A stretch of DNA of 64,000 nucleotides from Verrucomicrobiales bacterium (GTDB lineage: Bacteria; Verrucomicrobiota; Verrucomicrobiia; Limisphaerales; UBA9464), in contig JAIYBC010000004.1 of the NCBI GenBank assembly GCA_027488845.1, positions 1-64,000 on the forward strand, written 5' to 3'. The notes beneath the pieces were generated by a model. That model saw nothing but the letters and a program-made list of their open reading frames with translations. It was not told where the DNA came from and did not search any database. Numbering within the stretch: position 1 is the stretch's first letter; every line of letters begins with the position of its first letter. A program made the translations under genes and the position numbers. Positions 33,037-41,566 of the stretch are shown here, in pieces.

Positions 33037-33917
33037 CCCAAGCAGCATCGGAAGGCGTTTCCGCGCAGATCACGCGCAAGAGCGCGTCCAATCTCGCCCT
33101 CGCCTTCATCCTGCTCTCGCCGGAACGGCGGATGGCCATGTCGGCCCTCTACGCGTTCTGCAGGCAGGTGGACGACGTGGCCGACGAGGATTCGCTCCCA
33201 GTGGACGAACGTCGACGCCAGCTCGCGGAATGGCGCGCGGACATCGCGGCCGCCTGCGGAGGAGGCGAACCGCGCATGGAGGTCAACCGCGAGCTCGTAC
33301 CGCACATCAAGACGTACGGTCTGCCCTTCGGGCTCTTCGACGAATTGATCCGGGGTGTCGAGATGGACCTCGATCAGACGCGCCACGGGACGCCCGAATC
33401 CCTTGAACTCTACTGCTACAGGGTGGCCAGCGTGGTCGGGCTGCTCAGCATCGAGATCTTCGGCTACCGGGATCCCCTGTGCCGCCAATATGCGGACCAC
33501 CTCGGAAAGGCGCTCCAGCTCACCAACATCCTCCGGGACGTGGGAAACGACGCCGTCCGCGGCCGGATCTATCTGCCACTCTCCGACCTCGCGCGCTTCC
33601 GCGTCGATCCCGAGGAGATCCTCCGCCGGGAATGGTCGGAGCGTTTCCATCATCTGGCGGTGGAGGTGGCCGGCAGGGCCAGGACCCACTACCGCCTCGC
33701 CCGTGAGGTCCTTCCCAAGGCCGAACGCAACAACATGAGGACCGCCGACCTCATGGGAAACGTGTACTGGCACCTGCTCCGGAAGCTCGAGGCCTCCCGT
33801 TTCCAGGTCCTCGACGAATCCCCGCTCCGACTGTCACGCCTCGGGAAGATGTCCCTCGTGATCCCGGCCCTGATCAAGGCACGACTTGGAATCCCCTTCG
33901 CCGACTATGGACGCTGA
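33033..33917 (+). CDS. hpnD: Presqualene diphosphate synthase-type protein (HpnD)
   Basis: A 294-residue trans-isoprenyl diphosphate synthase of the squalene/phytoene synthase family. The first Asp-rich motif is YAFCRQVDDVADE (about 40-52) and the second is LTNILRDVGNDAVRGRIYLP (about 161-180); both bind the Mg2+-diphosphate of farnesyl diphosphate. The match is closest to HpnD, which condenses two farnesyl diphosphates to presqualene diphosphate in bacterial squalene and hopanoid synthesis. The start is GTG at 33033, overlapping the previous stop. HpnC, HpnE and squalene-hopene cyclase are not in the window. A phytoene-synthase role cannot be fully excluded. Confidence 0.82.
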   Translation: MTQAASEGVSAQITRKSASNLALAFILLSPERRMAMSALYAFCRQVDDVADEDSLPVDERRRQLAEWRADIAAACGGGEPRMEVNRELVPHIKTYGLPFGLFDELIRGVEMDLDQTRHGTPESLELYCYRVASVVGLLSIEIFGYRDPLCRQYADHLGKALQLTNILRDVGNDAVRGRIYLPLSDLARFRVDPEEILRREWSERFHHLAVEVAGRARTHYRLAREVLPKAERNNMRTADLMGNVYWHLLRKLEASRFQVLDESPLRLSRLGKMSLVIPALIKARLGIPFADYGR

Positions 33918-34740
33918 CCAGACCATCCGGCTCATCGTCAACGCCGACGACTTCGGCAGCTCGGAGAGCGCCAACACCGCGATCGAGCAGGCCCACCGCG
34001 AAGGCATCCTCACCTCCGCGAGCCTGATGGTGAACGGGAACCGGGCCAACGAGGCGGTCGACATCGCCCGCAACAATCCCCTGCTCGCGGTGGGACTCCA
34101 CCTCGTGCTCGTCTGCGGCAAGTCCACCCTCAAGCCGAGCGAGATCATCGGCGTCGTCGATCAGAAGTTCCAATTCAGCCCCAGCCCGGTCCTCGCCGGC
34201 CTACGCTATTTCTTCAGGAGTTCCCTCCACCACTACCTGCGCCAGGAGATCCACGCCCAGTTCCGTGAATTCCGGATGTCGGGACTGCCCCTCGACCACG
34301 TCAACGGACACCTGAACTTCCACCTCCATCCCACGGTCTTCAACTTCCTCAAGAAGGACAAGGCGGACCTGGGGATCGGGGCGATGCGGCTGACCCGGGA
34401 CCCGTTTTGGATGAACCTGCGGTTGGCCTACGGACGCTACTTCTACAGGACGACCCACGCCCTGATCTTCAACTGGCTTTCAAGGCGGTCCGAGGCCTCC
34501 CTCCAACGCCGTCATGTGCATTTCGCCGACGCCACGTTCGGCCTGCTCCAGAACGACCGGATCAACGAGGCCTACGTCTTGCGTCTGCTGGAAAGCCTGA
34601 CACCCGGGACCTGGGAGCTCTACTGCCACCCGGACCTCGGCAGCCATCTCCATGAACTCGAGGCCCTCACCAGCCCCAAGGTGAAGGAGATCATCCGCCA
34701 GCGCGGGATCGTGCTCTGCCGCTACTCAGACCTCGAATGA
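33907..34740 (+). CDS. hpnK: HpnK/ChbG (YdjC-like) deacetylase family protein
   Basis: A 277-residue protein of the YdjC/ChbG deacetylase-like family. The N-terminal LIVNADDFGSSE (9-20), GLHLVL (about 67) and DHVNGHLNFHLHP supply the Asp and His residues that bind the metal in characterised members. The version found next to hpnD in hopanoid gene sets is called HpnK, and its reaction is not firmly established. The ATG at 33907 lies inside the last codons of hpnD (11-base overlap). The stop overlaps the next start by ATGA. Confidence 0.82.
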   Translation: MDADQTIRLIVNADDFGSSESANTAIEQAHREGILTSASLMVNGNRANEAVDIARNNPLLAVGLHLVLVCGKSTLKPSEIIGVVDQKFQFSPSPVLAGLRYFFRSSLHHYLRQEIHAQFREFRMSGLPLDHVNGHLNFHLHPTVFNFLKKDKADLGIGAMRLTRDPFWMNLRLAYGRYFYRTTHALIFNWLSRRSEASLQRRHVHFADATFGLLQNDRINEAYVLRLLESLTPGTWELYCHPDLGSHLHELEALTSPKVKEIIRQRGIVLCRYSDLE

Positions 34741-35180
34741 CCCGACTGCTCATCGTGCTCGCCACAGGCCTCGTGCTCGAGGCGGTCGGTGTCGTGTACC
34801 TCAGCCGCGGACTCAAGGAGATCGGCGAACTGGAACGCTTCGGCGTTGCGGAGGTGCTGAGGATGGTCCGCGCCGGCATCACCAATCGGCACCTCCTGCT
34901 CGGCATCGCCTTCGAAGCCGCTTTCTTCGGCTGCCTGCTCCACCTGATGAGCCGAGGCGACGTCAGCTTCGTCTGGCCGCTGACTTCCCTTGGTTTCGTC
35001 CTGACGACGTTGGCCGCGAAACTCGTCCTGCACGAGGAGGTCAGCCTGCTCCGTTGGTTCGGGGTCTGCCTGATCGTCCTTGGCGCCGGTGTGATCACCT
35101 ACACCGAGAAACAGAAGTCCAAGCCCGCCGCCGCCGCGGCGACGTCCTCGGACGCCGCCGCCGGAATCGGAAAGCCCTGA
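34737..35180 (+). CDS. Small DMT/EamA-like membrane protein
   Basis: A 147-residue protein with four predicted transmembrane helices (residues ~3-22, 50-68, 75-97, 100-121) and a short cytoplasmic tail rich in Ala and Lys. The pattern SFVWPLTSLGFVLTTLAAKLVLHEEVSLLRWFGVCLIVLGA is typical of the half-size EamA/DMT transporters (SMR- and ArnE/F-like), which usually act as dimers. Relatives are seen beside hopanoid or lipid-carrier genes and could flip a lipid, but that is inference. It is the last gene of the operon; the SPFH gene converges 21 bases downstream. Confidence 0.75.
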   Translation: MTRLLIVLATGLVLEAVGVVYLSRGLKEIGELERFGVAEVLRMVRAGITNRHLLLGIAFEAAFFGCLLHLMSRGDVSFVWPLTSLGFVLTTLAAKLVLHEEVSLLRWFGVCLIVLGAGVITYTEKQKSKPAAAAATSSDAAAGIGKP

Positions 35181-35201
35181 CCCCGGGGCTACGCTCCGCC
35201 T

Positions 35202-36278
35202 TCAGTGGCGCAGGAACTCCTCGAGTGCCGTCCGGGTGACCCTCCAGGCGCTGCCGATCTTCTTGCCCTTGAGCGATCCGTCGGACAATGCCGCGAGCAC
35301 ATCCACCTCGGAGACGCCGAGGGCCGCGGCGACCTCTCCGGGACCGAGCAGTTCCGGTAGTCCCGGGACCGGACCCGCAGGATTGGTCGCGCCGGCAGGT
35401 CCGGGGAGCGGCGGCGGCAACGTGGGCGACGGATTGCCCAGATCGCGGGCGATCTGGGTTCCAAGGGCGAACTGGGCAGCCAGCCCGGCGACTCCGGCTC
35501 CGCCCGCATCCCCACGACCCAACGACTCCGCCAACTGCAGCTTCACGTAGTCGTTCAGGTTGCCGATCGCCGCCATGCTCGAGCGTTTGTCGATGGCCGT
35601 CTCCACCTCGGCGGGCACGGACACGTTCTCGACGATGAAGCTTCCCAGCTCGATGCCGTACTTCTCGCGGAGCACCGGGTTCAGCACCGGAAGCAGGGCC
35701 TCGCCCAGCTCCGAATAGCGCGAGGCGACGTCGAGGACCGGCACCTTCGCACTGGCCAACGCGTCGCTGAACACGCTGACGAACCGCGAACGCATCGAGT
35801 CCTGGAACTCGTCGATCCGGAAATGGTGGTCCGTGCCGGCGACCTCCTTCAGGAAGACCTTCACGTCGGCGACCTTGAAGTCGTAGGTGCCGAACGCGCG
35901 GACGCGGACGATGCCGAAGTCCGGATCCCGCAGCATGATGGGGTTGCTGGTCCCCCACTTGTTGCCGGTGAACAGCCGGGTGTTGACGTAGTAGACGTCG
36001 CACTTGAACGGGGACTCGAAGCCGAACTTCCAGCCCATGAGCGTGCTCAGGACCGGGATGTTCTCGGTCTTCAGCGTGTGCTTGCCGGGTCCGAACGTGT
36101 CGACGAACTGGCCCAGGTGGACGAACTGCGCGACCTGCGACTCGCGGACGATCAGCTGGGCCCCGTTCTTGATCTCCTTGTCCTGGTCCGGAAAACGCCA
36201 GCTCAGGGTGTCCCGCGAGTCATCCTCCCATTGGATGATCTCCAGCAGCTGCGTCTTGATGTAGTCCATCAGTCCCAT
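35202..36278 (-). CDS. SPFH-domain protein with C-terminal helix-turn-helix-like segment
   Basis: A 358-residue protein. The N-terminal half (about 25-240) is an SPFH/band-7 domain of the YdjI 'virion core' type: LIVRESQVAQFVHLGQFVDTFGPGKHTL, then KCDVYYVNTRLFTGNKWGT and a segment with GIELGSFIVENVSVP. After a Pro/Gly-rich linker the last ~50 residues (EVAAALGVSEVDVLAALSDG, then KKIGSAWRVTRTALEEFL) look like the MerR/excisionase-type helix-turn-helix used in many DNA-binding proteins. In some relatives a zinc ribbon occupies this place. The ATG at 36278 has GAAAGGA seven bases upstream. SPFH proteins organise membrane microdomains; this one lacks an obvious membrane helix. Confidence 0.78.
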   Translation of the reverse strand: MGLMDYIKTQLLEIIQWEDDSRDTLSWRFPDQDKEIKNGAQLIVRESQVAQFVHLGQFVDTFGPGKHTLKTENIPVLSTLMGWKFGFESPFKCDVYYVNTRLFTGNKWGTSNPIMLRDPDFGIVRVRAFGTYDFKVADVKVFLKEVAGTDHHFRIDEFQDSMRSRFVSVFSDALASAKVPVLDVASRYSELGEALLPVLNPVLREKYGIELGSFIVENVSVPAEVETAIDKRSSMAAIGNLNDYVKLQLAESLGRGDAGGAGVAGLAAQFALGTQIARDLGNPSPTLPPPLPGPAGATNPAGPVPGLPELLGPGEVAAALGVSEVDVLAALSDGSLKGKKIGSAWRVTRTALEEFLRH

Positions 36279-36384
36279 ATCGGTCCTTTCTCGAAGAGGT
36301 GACAGAAGTGCCCGGCAACTCTGTCCGGGCAACGGAATCCAAGAACAGGAAACCAAGGCCCCATTTCCAAGGAGCCCCGGAGGT

Positions 36385-36990
36385 TCAGGGCTGCTTCGGC
36401 GTCGATGGCGAGGCTGCCGCGGAACCGTCCTTCGCCTTCGCCTTGGGCGTCGCCTTCGACCCGGCGGCGGCGGACTTGAACGCGCCGGTGATCAGGACCT
36501 CCTCCGACTTCTTCTTCTTCACGCGGCCGTTGAAGGAATCGCCGACGGCGAGCTCGGAGACGATGGCGGCCTTGCCGTCACGGGTGTATCGGCTGGAGCT
36601 GGAGATCTGGACCACGTGTTCCGTCGACTTGTCCTTGCCCTTCACGGTCACCGTCACGGTCATCGCCTTGGGATCGACGGCCTTCACCGTTCCGCGGACC
36701 CCGATTCCCGGAAGCTTCGGGGCGGCGGGCTTGGGCGGCGCGGCGGGTTTCGGCGCTTCGGCCGTGCCCGGGGGAGAAACCAGCTCCCCGGTCGGGGCGG
36801 AGATGGGGTTCTCCGCGGAAAGCGGCGGCGCCACCACTGGCAAGGCCGGCGTCACGGGGAGGTTGGTGGAGACCAGACCACCACCCGGGGAGGCAACGGG
36901 ATCGGACGCCGGCACCTGCGCCGTGACCAACAGGGCTGCGAGGGTGGAAACCACGGACAGACGGAAAGCGATGGACTTCAGCGGATTCAT
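36385..36990 (-). CDS. Exported protein with beta-barrel-like core, unknown function
   Basis: A 201-residue exported protein: signal peptide (residues 1-~28), a Pro/Ala-rich linker with repeated A-P-K-P-A units, then a compact domain (about 95-170) with VRGTVKAVDPKAMTVTVTVK and VQISSSSRYTRDGKAAIVSEL, which resembles small OB/DUF5666-like beta domains, and a Lys/Ala-rich tail. No catalytic residues are evident. The ATG at 36990 gives a clear signal peptide. The next gene on the same strand ends 124 bases upstream, so co-transcription is possible. Confidence 0.6.
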   Translation of the reverse strand: MNPLKSIAFRLSVVSTLAALLVTAQVPASDPVASPGGGLVSTNLPVTPALPVVAPPLSAENPISAPTGELVSPPGTAEAPKPAAPPKPAAPKLPGIGVRGTVKAVDPKAMTVTVTVKGKDKSTEHVVQISSSSRYTRDGKAAIVSELAVGDSFNGRVKKKKSEEVLITGAFKSAAAGSKATPKAKAKDGSAAASPSTPKQP

Positions 36991-37114
36991 TTTCTCGGGA
37001 TGGAGCGGGATTCAGGCGACCCGGGATCTCGGGCCACGGCGACGAACGAACCAGAAGCCGGGCCGGCACGCAATGGCCGGACGGAGGTGCCGAAGGAACC
37101 GGATGCCGCCGGGA

Positions 37115-37552
37115 TCATTCGCCTCCCCTCGCCTGGAACACGGCGCTGCCCTTGGCCGCCTTGGAAACGAGGTCGACACGGTAGGACGTACCGGCCTTCA
37201 GGGGCTGGGCGACGCCGGGAACCGCACTCTCCTTCATCCCCTCGGGAAGATCGCCGTAGAGGAAACCGCGAGTGGGAGGGGTCTTCGGCGTGGATTCGAG
37301 CTTCCATACCGGCCGGACCACCTTGTTGGTGTCGGCCGAATCCAACTCCGAGACGACCACGGTCTTCAAGGCATGGTCCTGATCAAGCCCGATGACGACA
37401 GGAAGCGCCTCTCCGGAAGCCGCCTGGCGCAGCGGTCGAAAAGAGACACTCACTTGAATAGCCTTTTTCTCGAACCAGTCGGTGAACCGGTAGACGTAGA
37501 TCCCACCCAGGAAGGTGAGGAAAAGGCAGAGGCCGAGAGTCTTGCGTTCCAT
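37115..37552 (-). CDS. Membrane-anchored protein of unknown function
   Basis: A 145-residue protein with one N-terminal hydrophobic helix ([18 protein letters not shown]) that should act as an uncleaved anchor, followed by a beta-rich extracytoplasmic domain ([64 protein letters not shown]). It is not a member of a family that I recognise. The ATG at 37552 is chosen because the helix starts there. It is divergent from the pseudopilin gene at 37653, about 100 bases away. Confidence 0.6.
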   Translation of the reverse strand: MERKTLGLCLFLTFLGGIYVYRFTDWFEKKAIQVSVSFRPLRQAASGEALPVVIGLDQDHALKTVVVSELDSADTNKVVRPVWKLESTPKTPPTRGFLYGDLPEGMKESAVPGVAQPLKAGTSYRVDLVSKAAKGSAVFQARGGE

Positions 37553-37652
37553 AGTTCTGACCCGATGGCGGACGGCGGTGGAGCGCTGGGCATTCGACAC
37601 GACCCCTTGGAAAGGACGGGATCACGTCGCCTGGATACGCACGTCAAAGACC

Positions 37653-38417
37653 ATGAACCCGAAGACACCGGACTCCTTCGCGCGCCACGACGCGTTCACC
37701 CTCATCGAACTCCTCGTGGTGATCGCCATCATCGCGATCCTCGCGGGCATGCTTCTGCCGACCCTGGGCAAGGCAAAGGAAAGCGCGAAACGCATCTCCT
37801 GCGTCAACAACCTGCGGCAGGTCGGGCTCGCATCGACCTTGTACACCGGAGAGAACAACGGGCTGTACCCGGAACGGAATTCCGGGCCCCGTTGGCCGGA
37901 CCGCCTGCTTCCCATGTACCAGACCGTGAAGGTCCTCGTCTGCCCCAGCGACATCGCGGACGGCGGGAAGAACAAACCGGCGACTGCCGAGACGCGGACC
38001 AACCTCGTCGCCGACTCCGCTCCCCGGACCTACATCATCAACGGCTGGAACGATTGGCATGAGCAGCAGATGGTCGGAGCCGGTGAGCCCTTCAGCATGG
38101 AGACGATCGTCGGCAAATCGATGAACGAGAACCAGATGTCCGAACCGGGTGAAACCGTGGTGTTCGGCGAGAAGCTCTACCCGGTGGGGCACTACTTCAT
38201 GGATCTGATGGAGGGTCGCCTCGGGAACGACAACGAGGTCCTCAACCACTCCGTCCACAACGGCGGCCCACGTGGCACTGCTGGCGCGTCCAAGTCCGGC
38301 GGTTCCGACTTCTCCTTCGCCGACGGTTCCACCCGGTATCTCCGCTACCGGAAGTCTCTGGAACCCATCAACCTGTGGGCCCTGACCCCCCAATGGCGGA
38401 CCAACTCGCTCAACTGA
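37653..38417 (+). CDS. Pseudopilin-like protein
   Basis: A 254-residue protein with a class III prepilin signal: a 15-residue leader ending in DA, then [19 protein letters not shown] and [12 protein letters not shown]. In most pseudopilins the residue before F is G; here it is A, which some prepilin peptidases still accept. The C-terminal part contains [11 protein letters not shown], the DG end of the H-X9-DG region, but with a longer gap after the His. It is a paralogue of the protein encoded at 18644-19447. No pilus or secretion genes are adjacent. Confidence 0.78.
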   Translation: MNPKTPDSFARHDAFTLIELLVVIAIIAILAGMLLPTLGKAKESAKRISCVNNLRQVGLASTLYTGENNGLYPERNSGPRWPDRLLPMYQTVKVLVCPSDIADGGKNKPATAETRTNLVADSAPRTYIINGWNDWHEQQMVGAGEPFSMETIVGKSMNENQMSEPGETVVFGEKLYPVGHYFMDLMEGRLGNDNEVLNHSVHNGGPRGTAGASKSGGSDFSFADGSTRYLRYRKSLEPINLWALTPQWRTNSLN

Positions 38418-38568
38418 CCTCCCCTCATTTTTGAGAAAACCGACCGTGGCATCCGATCTGCCACCTTTCTCACATCGGCGCCCGTTTGCGCCGCGTCTGT
38501 TGGTCGGTTCTGGGTTGGGCCGCCTGTTCCGGTTTTCCGGGGCAGGCGGCTTCTGTTTCAGTCCGTCC

Positions 38569-39267
38569 GTGATCCGCCCACTCCTTGTCGCCCTCGTTGC
38601 CCTCGGCCTGTTGCGATCGCTCCTGGCTGAGCCCCCCTCGGATCCACGGCGGTTTGAGAAGGAGATTGCCGACTTCGACCGCCGCGATGGCACCAATCCT
38701 CCGCCGAACCGGCCGATCGTCTTCGTCGGAAGCTCCAGCATCCGGCTCTGGCCCGACCTGCCCGGTTTGTTTCCCAACCTGCCGGTGTTGAACCGCGGCT
38801 TCGGCGGTTCCCAGCTCAGCGACGTCCTGTTCCACCTGGAGAGGACGGTGCTGCGCTATCGTCCTTCCCGCGTCGTCCTCTATGCGGGCGACAACGACCT
38901 CGCAGAAGGCAAGTCGCCGGAGAGCATCGCCGCCGGCTTCGAGACCTTCGTGTCCACGGTGCGGGACAAGGCCGGGCCGATCCCCATCGATTTCCTCGCC
39001 ATCAAGCCGAGTCCGAAACGCCTCGCGTTGCTGCAGGAACAGAAGAGGGCCAACCGCCTGGTGTCCGAGGTCGCACGACGCCATCCGGATGTCTCGGTGA
39101 TCGACGTCTTCTCCCCGCTTCTGGACCCGCATGGCGAGCCCAATGGGACCCTTTTCGCCGCCGACCGCCTGCACCTCGGACCCGCAGGCTATGCCCTCTG
39201 GAACCGGGTCGTCGGCAACCACCTCACCAACGCCCGGCCAGCCACGGTCGCCAGCCCCTCTCCCTGA
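38569..39267 (+). CDS. SGNH/GDSL-family hydrolase
   Basis: A 232-residue exported hydrolase. From a GTG at 38569 the protein begins with a signal peptide (VIRPLLVALVALGLLRSLLA). The frame is open further upstream from a TTG at 38431, but that part is not protein-like. Catalytic blocks are PIVFVGSSSIRLW (block I Ser), NRGFGGSQLSDVL (block II Gly), LYAGDNDLAEG (block III Asn) and ADRLHLGPAGY (block V Asp-x-x-His). Such proteins remove acyl or acetyl groups from lipids and polysaccharides; a carbohydrate esterase role is plausible here. Confidence 0.82.
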   Translation: MIRPLLVALVALGLLRSLLAEPPSDPRRFEKEIADFDRRDGTNPPPNRPIVFVGSSSIRLWPDLPGLFPNLPVLNRGFGGSQLSDVLFHLERTVLRYRPSRVVLYAGDNDLAEGKSPESIAAGFETFVSTVRDKAGPIPIDFLAIKPSPKRLALLQEQKRANRLVSEVARRHPDVSVIDVFSPLLDPHGEPNGTLFAADRLHLGPAGYALWNRVVGNHLTNARPATVASPSP

Positions 39268-39331
39268 CCGGTCCGGAACCGCCCACCACGTTGGAAAACG
39301 GGGTCGGGTCCATCGGCGGAGCCACGGACGC

Positions 39332-39886
39332 TCAGCGACGGTGACGCGGCGTCTCGTCGACGAAATGGACCCGGATCCGGGGAGCCACCGTGGACTCCGA
39401 TCCGCCCAGTTGGATGCCGTTACCGGACTCGGCGGGACGCACCAGTGCCCAGGCGACGAGCGCCTGAACACAGCCCACCGCCAGCAGCGCCCCGATCCCG
39501 ATCCATCTCCAATCCCCTTCGCCGGCGAAGGTCCAGAGCGCCGCGACGGCGACCATGACCAGGTCGCTGCAGACCAGGGCCTGCGGAATCCAGCCCTGTT
39601 GCGCAGGGCGGTCAGCGGCCGCGGAAGCCAGGGTTCTACCGGAAGGCTCCGGGCCCTCGGCGGCGGCGGCCAAGCCGGCATTCGGACTGGCGGCGGGTGC
39701 CGGTGCACCGCCAACAAGCCGTTCGTTCCCCCGCAAAAGAAGGGTGACGCCTCCCGGCAAGGTGCCCGGCCCCGTGGAATCGGACTTCGTCGCGTCCGCG
39801 GACATCATCGCCGCCGGACCGGCAGGCGACGTGTCACCGTTGTTCATGAGGCTACCGAGTCCTCGACCCAAGGCGGGCTTCGACAT
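39332..39886 (-). CDS. Membrane protein with ParB-like N-terminal peptide
   Basis: A 184-residue protein. Its first residues, M-SKPALGRGLGSL, match the basic N-terminal peptide of ParB proteins (KPALGRGLGAL type) that binds and stimulates the ParA ATPase, but no ParB DNA-binding or CTPase domain follows. Instead there is a ~95-residue low-complexity Gly/Ala/Pro linker, then two transmembrane helices (ALVCSDLVMVAVAALWTF and IGIGALLAVGCVQALVAWAL) and a short basic tail. The ATG at 39886 places the motif at the very N-terminus, as in ParB. It is the third gene of a reverse-strand run after scpB and a TRIC channel gene. The idea of a membrane-tethered adaptor for a ParA-like ATPase is inference. 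Confidence 0.6.
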   Translation of the reverse strand: MSKPALGRGLGSLMNNGDTSPAGPAAMMSADATKSDSTGPGTLPGGVTLLLRGNERLVGGAPAPAASPNAGLAAAAEGPEPSGRTLASAAADRPAQQGWIPQALVCSDLVMVAVAALWTFAGEGDWRWIGIGALLAVGCVQALVAWALVRPAESGNGIQLGGSESTVAPRIRVHFVDETPRHRR

Positions 39887-39967
39887 AGGGGCGCGGAGCT
39901 TTCGCGCCCGGCGACATGCGATCAATCGATTTCAGCGCCAATCCGTTCTTCGCCCGCGGACCGGACC

Positions 39968-40630
39968 TCAGTCGCCGATCGAGCCGCGGTCCCCGTCTTT
40001 GGACGGCTCCATGGGACGGGTCCTCCAGTCGTAGCGGACGGCAAGGATCCGGATGAGGAAAGCCACCGCAACGGCCACCGCTCCCGAAAGCCCCCCTTCG
40101 AGTTCCGCCCTTCGATGCAGCAGGACGAAGCAGGTCGAACCCGCCGCCGCGGCAAGCGCGTAGAAATGGCCGGGGCGGAACATGATCGGCTCCTCACGGA
40201 CGAGGATGTCGCGGATGAGTCCGCCCCCGACGGCGTTGACCGTGCCCACCACCACAGAAGCGGACAGGCTGAGGCCGGACTGGACCGACATCTGCGCACC
40301 GATCACGGCATAGGCGGCGAGGCCGATCGCGTCGGAGACGGAGAGCACCGATGCGATCCGCGGTGCCTTGTGGCCGAAGGCGTAGGCCACGAGTCCGGCG
40401 AAGACCACGGTGAGTATGTAGCGGCCGTCGAGGAAGATGGACGGCACTCCGCGCTGCAGGACCACGTCCCGCACCAACGCGCCACCAAGCCCGGAGACGA
40501 GGGATAGGAAGGCGACACCGACGACATCGTAGCGGCGCCGGATCGCGGCGAGCGCACCGGCGCCTCCGGCGAAGAACACCGCGGTCAGATGGAACCAGTC
40601 CGGGAGCCGGAACTCGGTGGGAGAAGGCAT
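39968..40630 (-). CDS. TRIC-type (YadS/UPF0126) cation channel family protein
   Basis: A 220-residue membrane protein with about seven helices in two similar halves. The glycine-rich helix-break motifs GVAFLSLVSGLGGALVRDVVL and VVVGTVNAVGGGLIRDIL are the two conserved G-G-G-x-[IL]-R-D-x-[IL] repeats of the prokaryotic TRIC/UPF0126 family, which forms trimeric monovalent-cation channels. The length is normal. It starts 21 bases after scpB on the same strand and is followed after 81 bases by the ParB-peptide membrane protein. Confidence 0.88.
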   Translation of the reverse strand: MPSPTEFRLPDWFHLTAVFFAGGAGALAAIRRRYDVVGVAFLSLVSGLGGALVRDVVLQRGVPSIFLDGRYILTVVFAGLVAYAFGHKAPRIASVLSVSDAIGLAAYAVIGAQMSVQSGLSLSASVVVGTVNAVGGGLIRDILVREEPIMFRPGHFYALAAAAGSTCFVLLHRRAELEGGLSGAVAVAVAFLIRILAVRYDWRTRPMEPSKDGDRGSIGD

Positions 40631-40651
40631 GGCGGAGATCGCACGGGCGGA

Positions 40652-41425
40652 TCAGCCCGGCGACGCCGCCCCGGCCGGCGCATCCGGATCGGGCGACACG
40701 ACCGCGGCCCCATCGGAGACCGGTTCCCCCACGGGGGCTGCGGAGCCCTCCAAGGGCAGACCCAGCGCCAGGGAGTCCGCGGGCACCGTCGCGGGCGCCT
40801 CGGTCGGGGCCGTAGCCAGGTGGGGATCCACCGTCAGGAGGCTCTCCGGACGCTGCACCGGGATGCGCCGGAGTTCCGACGCATCCGGCAGTTCCTCAAG
40901 GGAACCGAGACCGAAATACTCCAGGAAGGCGGGCGTCGTCGCGAACTGCATCGGACGCCCCACGACTTCGGCCCGGCCCGCTTGGAGGATCAGCCCGCGC
41001 TCAAGCAGGCTTGAAATGACGCCATCCACGGCGACACCCCGGATCTGTTCCATTTCGGCGCGGGTGATCGGCTGCCGGTAGGCGATGATCGCGAGGGTTT
41101 CCAGGGCCGGTTGGCTCAGCCGCGAAGGACGGGCCTTCACGCCAAGAAGGGCGCGAAGCCAAGGGGCGAAGGGCGGTTCCGTGACGAACTGCCAAGCCCC
41201 GGCGACGCACACCAGCCGGTAGGAACGGCCCGCCGCCTCGTGCTCCGCGGCCAATTCGCGCAAGGTCGTCAGGATCCGATCCGGATCGAGCCGGCCGAGC
41301 GCGCGGACCGGCTCCGCGGCGCCCTCCTCCCCGGCCGCCCGGTTGAGCACATCCCGCAGCTCCGCGGGCGACAACGGCTTCTGGGAAGTGAACAGCAAGG
41401 CCTCTAGGATGAGCTTCAGGTCCAT
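40652..41425 (-). CDS. scpB: Segregation and condensation protein B
   Basis: A 257-residue ScpB, a subunit of the Smc-ScpAB complex that compacts and segregates chromosomes. Signatures are LKLILEALLFTSQKPLS at the N-terminus, RLSQPALETLAIIAYRQPITRAEMEQIRGV in the centre, and LLERGLILQAGRAEVVGRPMQF with FLEYFGLGSLEELP. These give the two winged-helix domains. The last ~65 residues are an Ala/Pro-rich acidic tail beyond the conserved domain. The ATG at 41425 is where the family begins. scpA is not adjacent. Confidence 0.92.
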   Translation of the reverse strand: MDLKLILEALLFTSQKPLSPAELRDVLNRAAGEEGAAEPVRALGRLDPDRILTTLRELAAEHEAAGRSYRLVCVAGAWQFVTEPPFAPWLRALLGVKARPSRLSQPALETLAIIAYRQPITRAEMEQIRGVAVDGVISSLLERGLILQAGRAEVVGRPMQFATTPAFLEYFGLGSLEELPDASELRRIPVQRPESLLTVDPHLATAPTEAPATVPADSLALGLPLEGSAAPVGEPVSDGAAVVSPDPDAPAGAASPG

Positions 41426-41566
41426 CGGATGCCGCAGGCCAATGCCCCGAACCGGCCCGAATGACAAGCCGCGAAACCACGCCGGGAGCCGGGGACGCCC
41501 CGCAACGGACTCGGAATCCGGTTGCCATCCCGGCGACCCCCTCCTAGAACCGCCGGCCATCCTGTC

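Noticed and set aside
36301-36335. Short hairpin GCCCGG...CCGGGC upstream of the SPFH gene as a regulatory RNA
   Set aside because: Only six base pairs, no conserved motif of a known riboswitch and no T-run. Such hairpins are expected by chance in GC-rich DNA.
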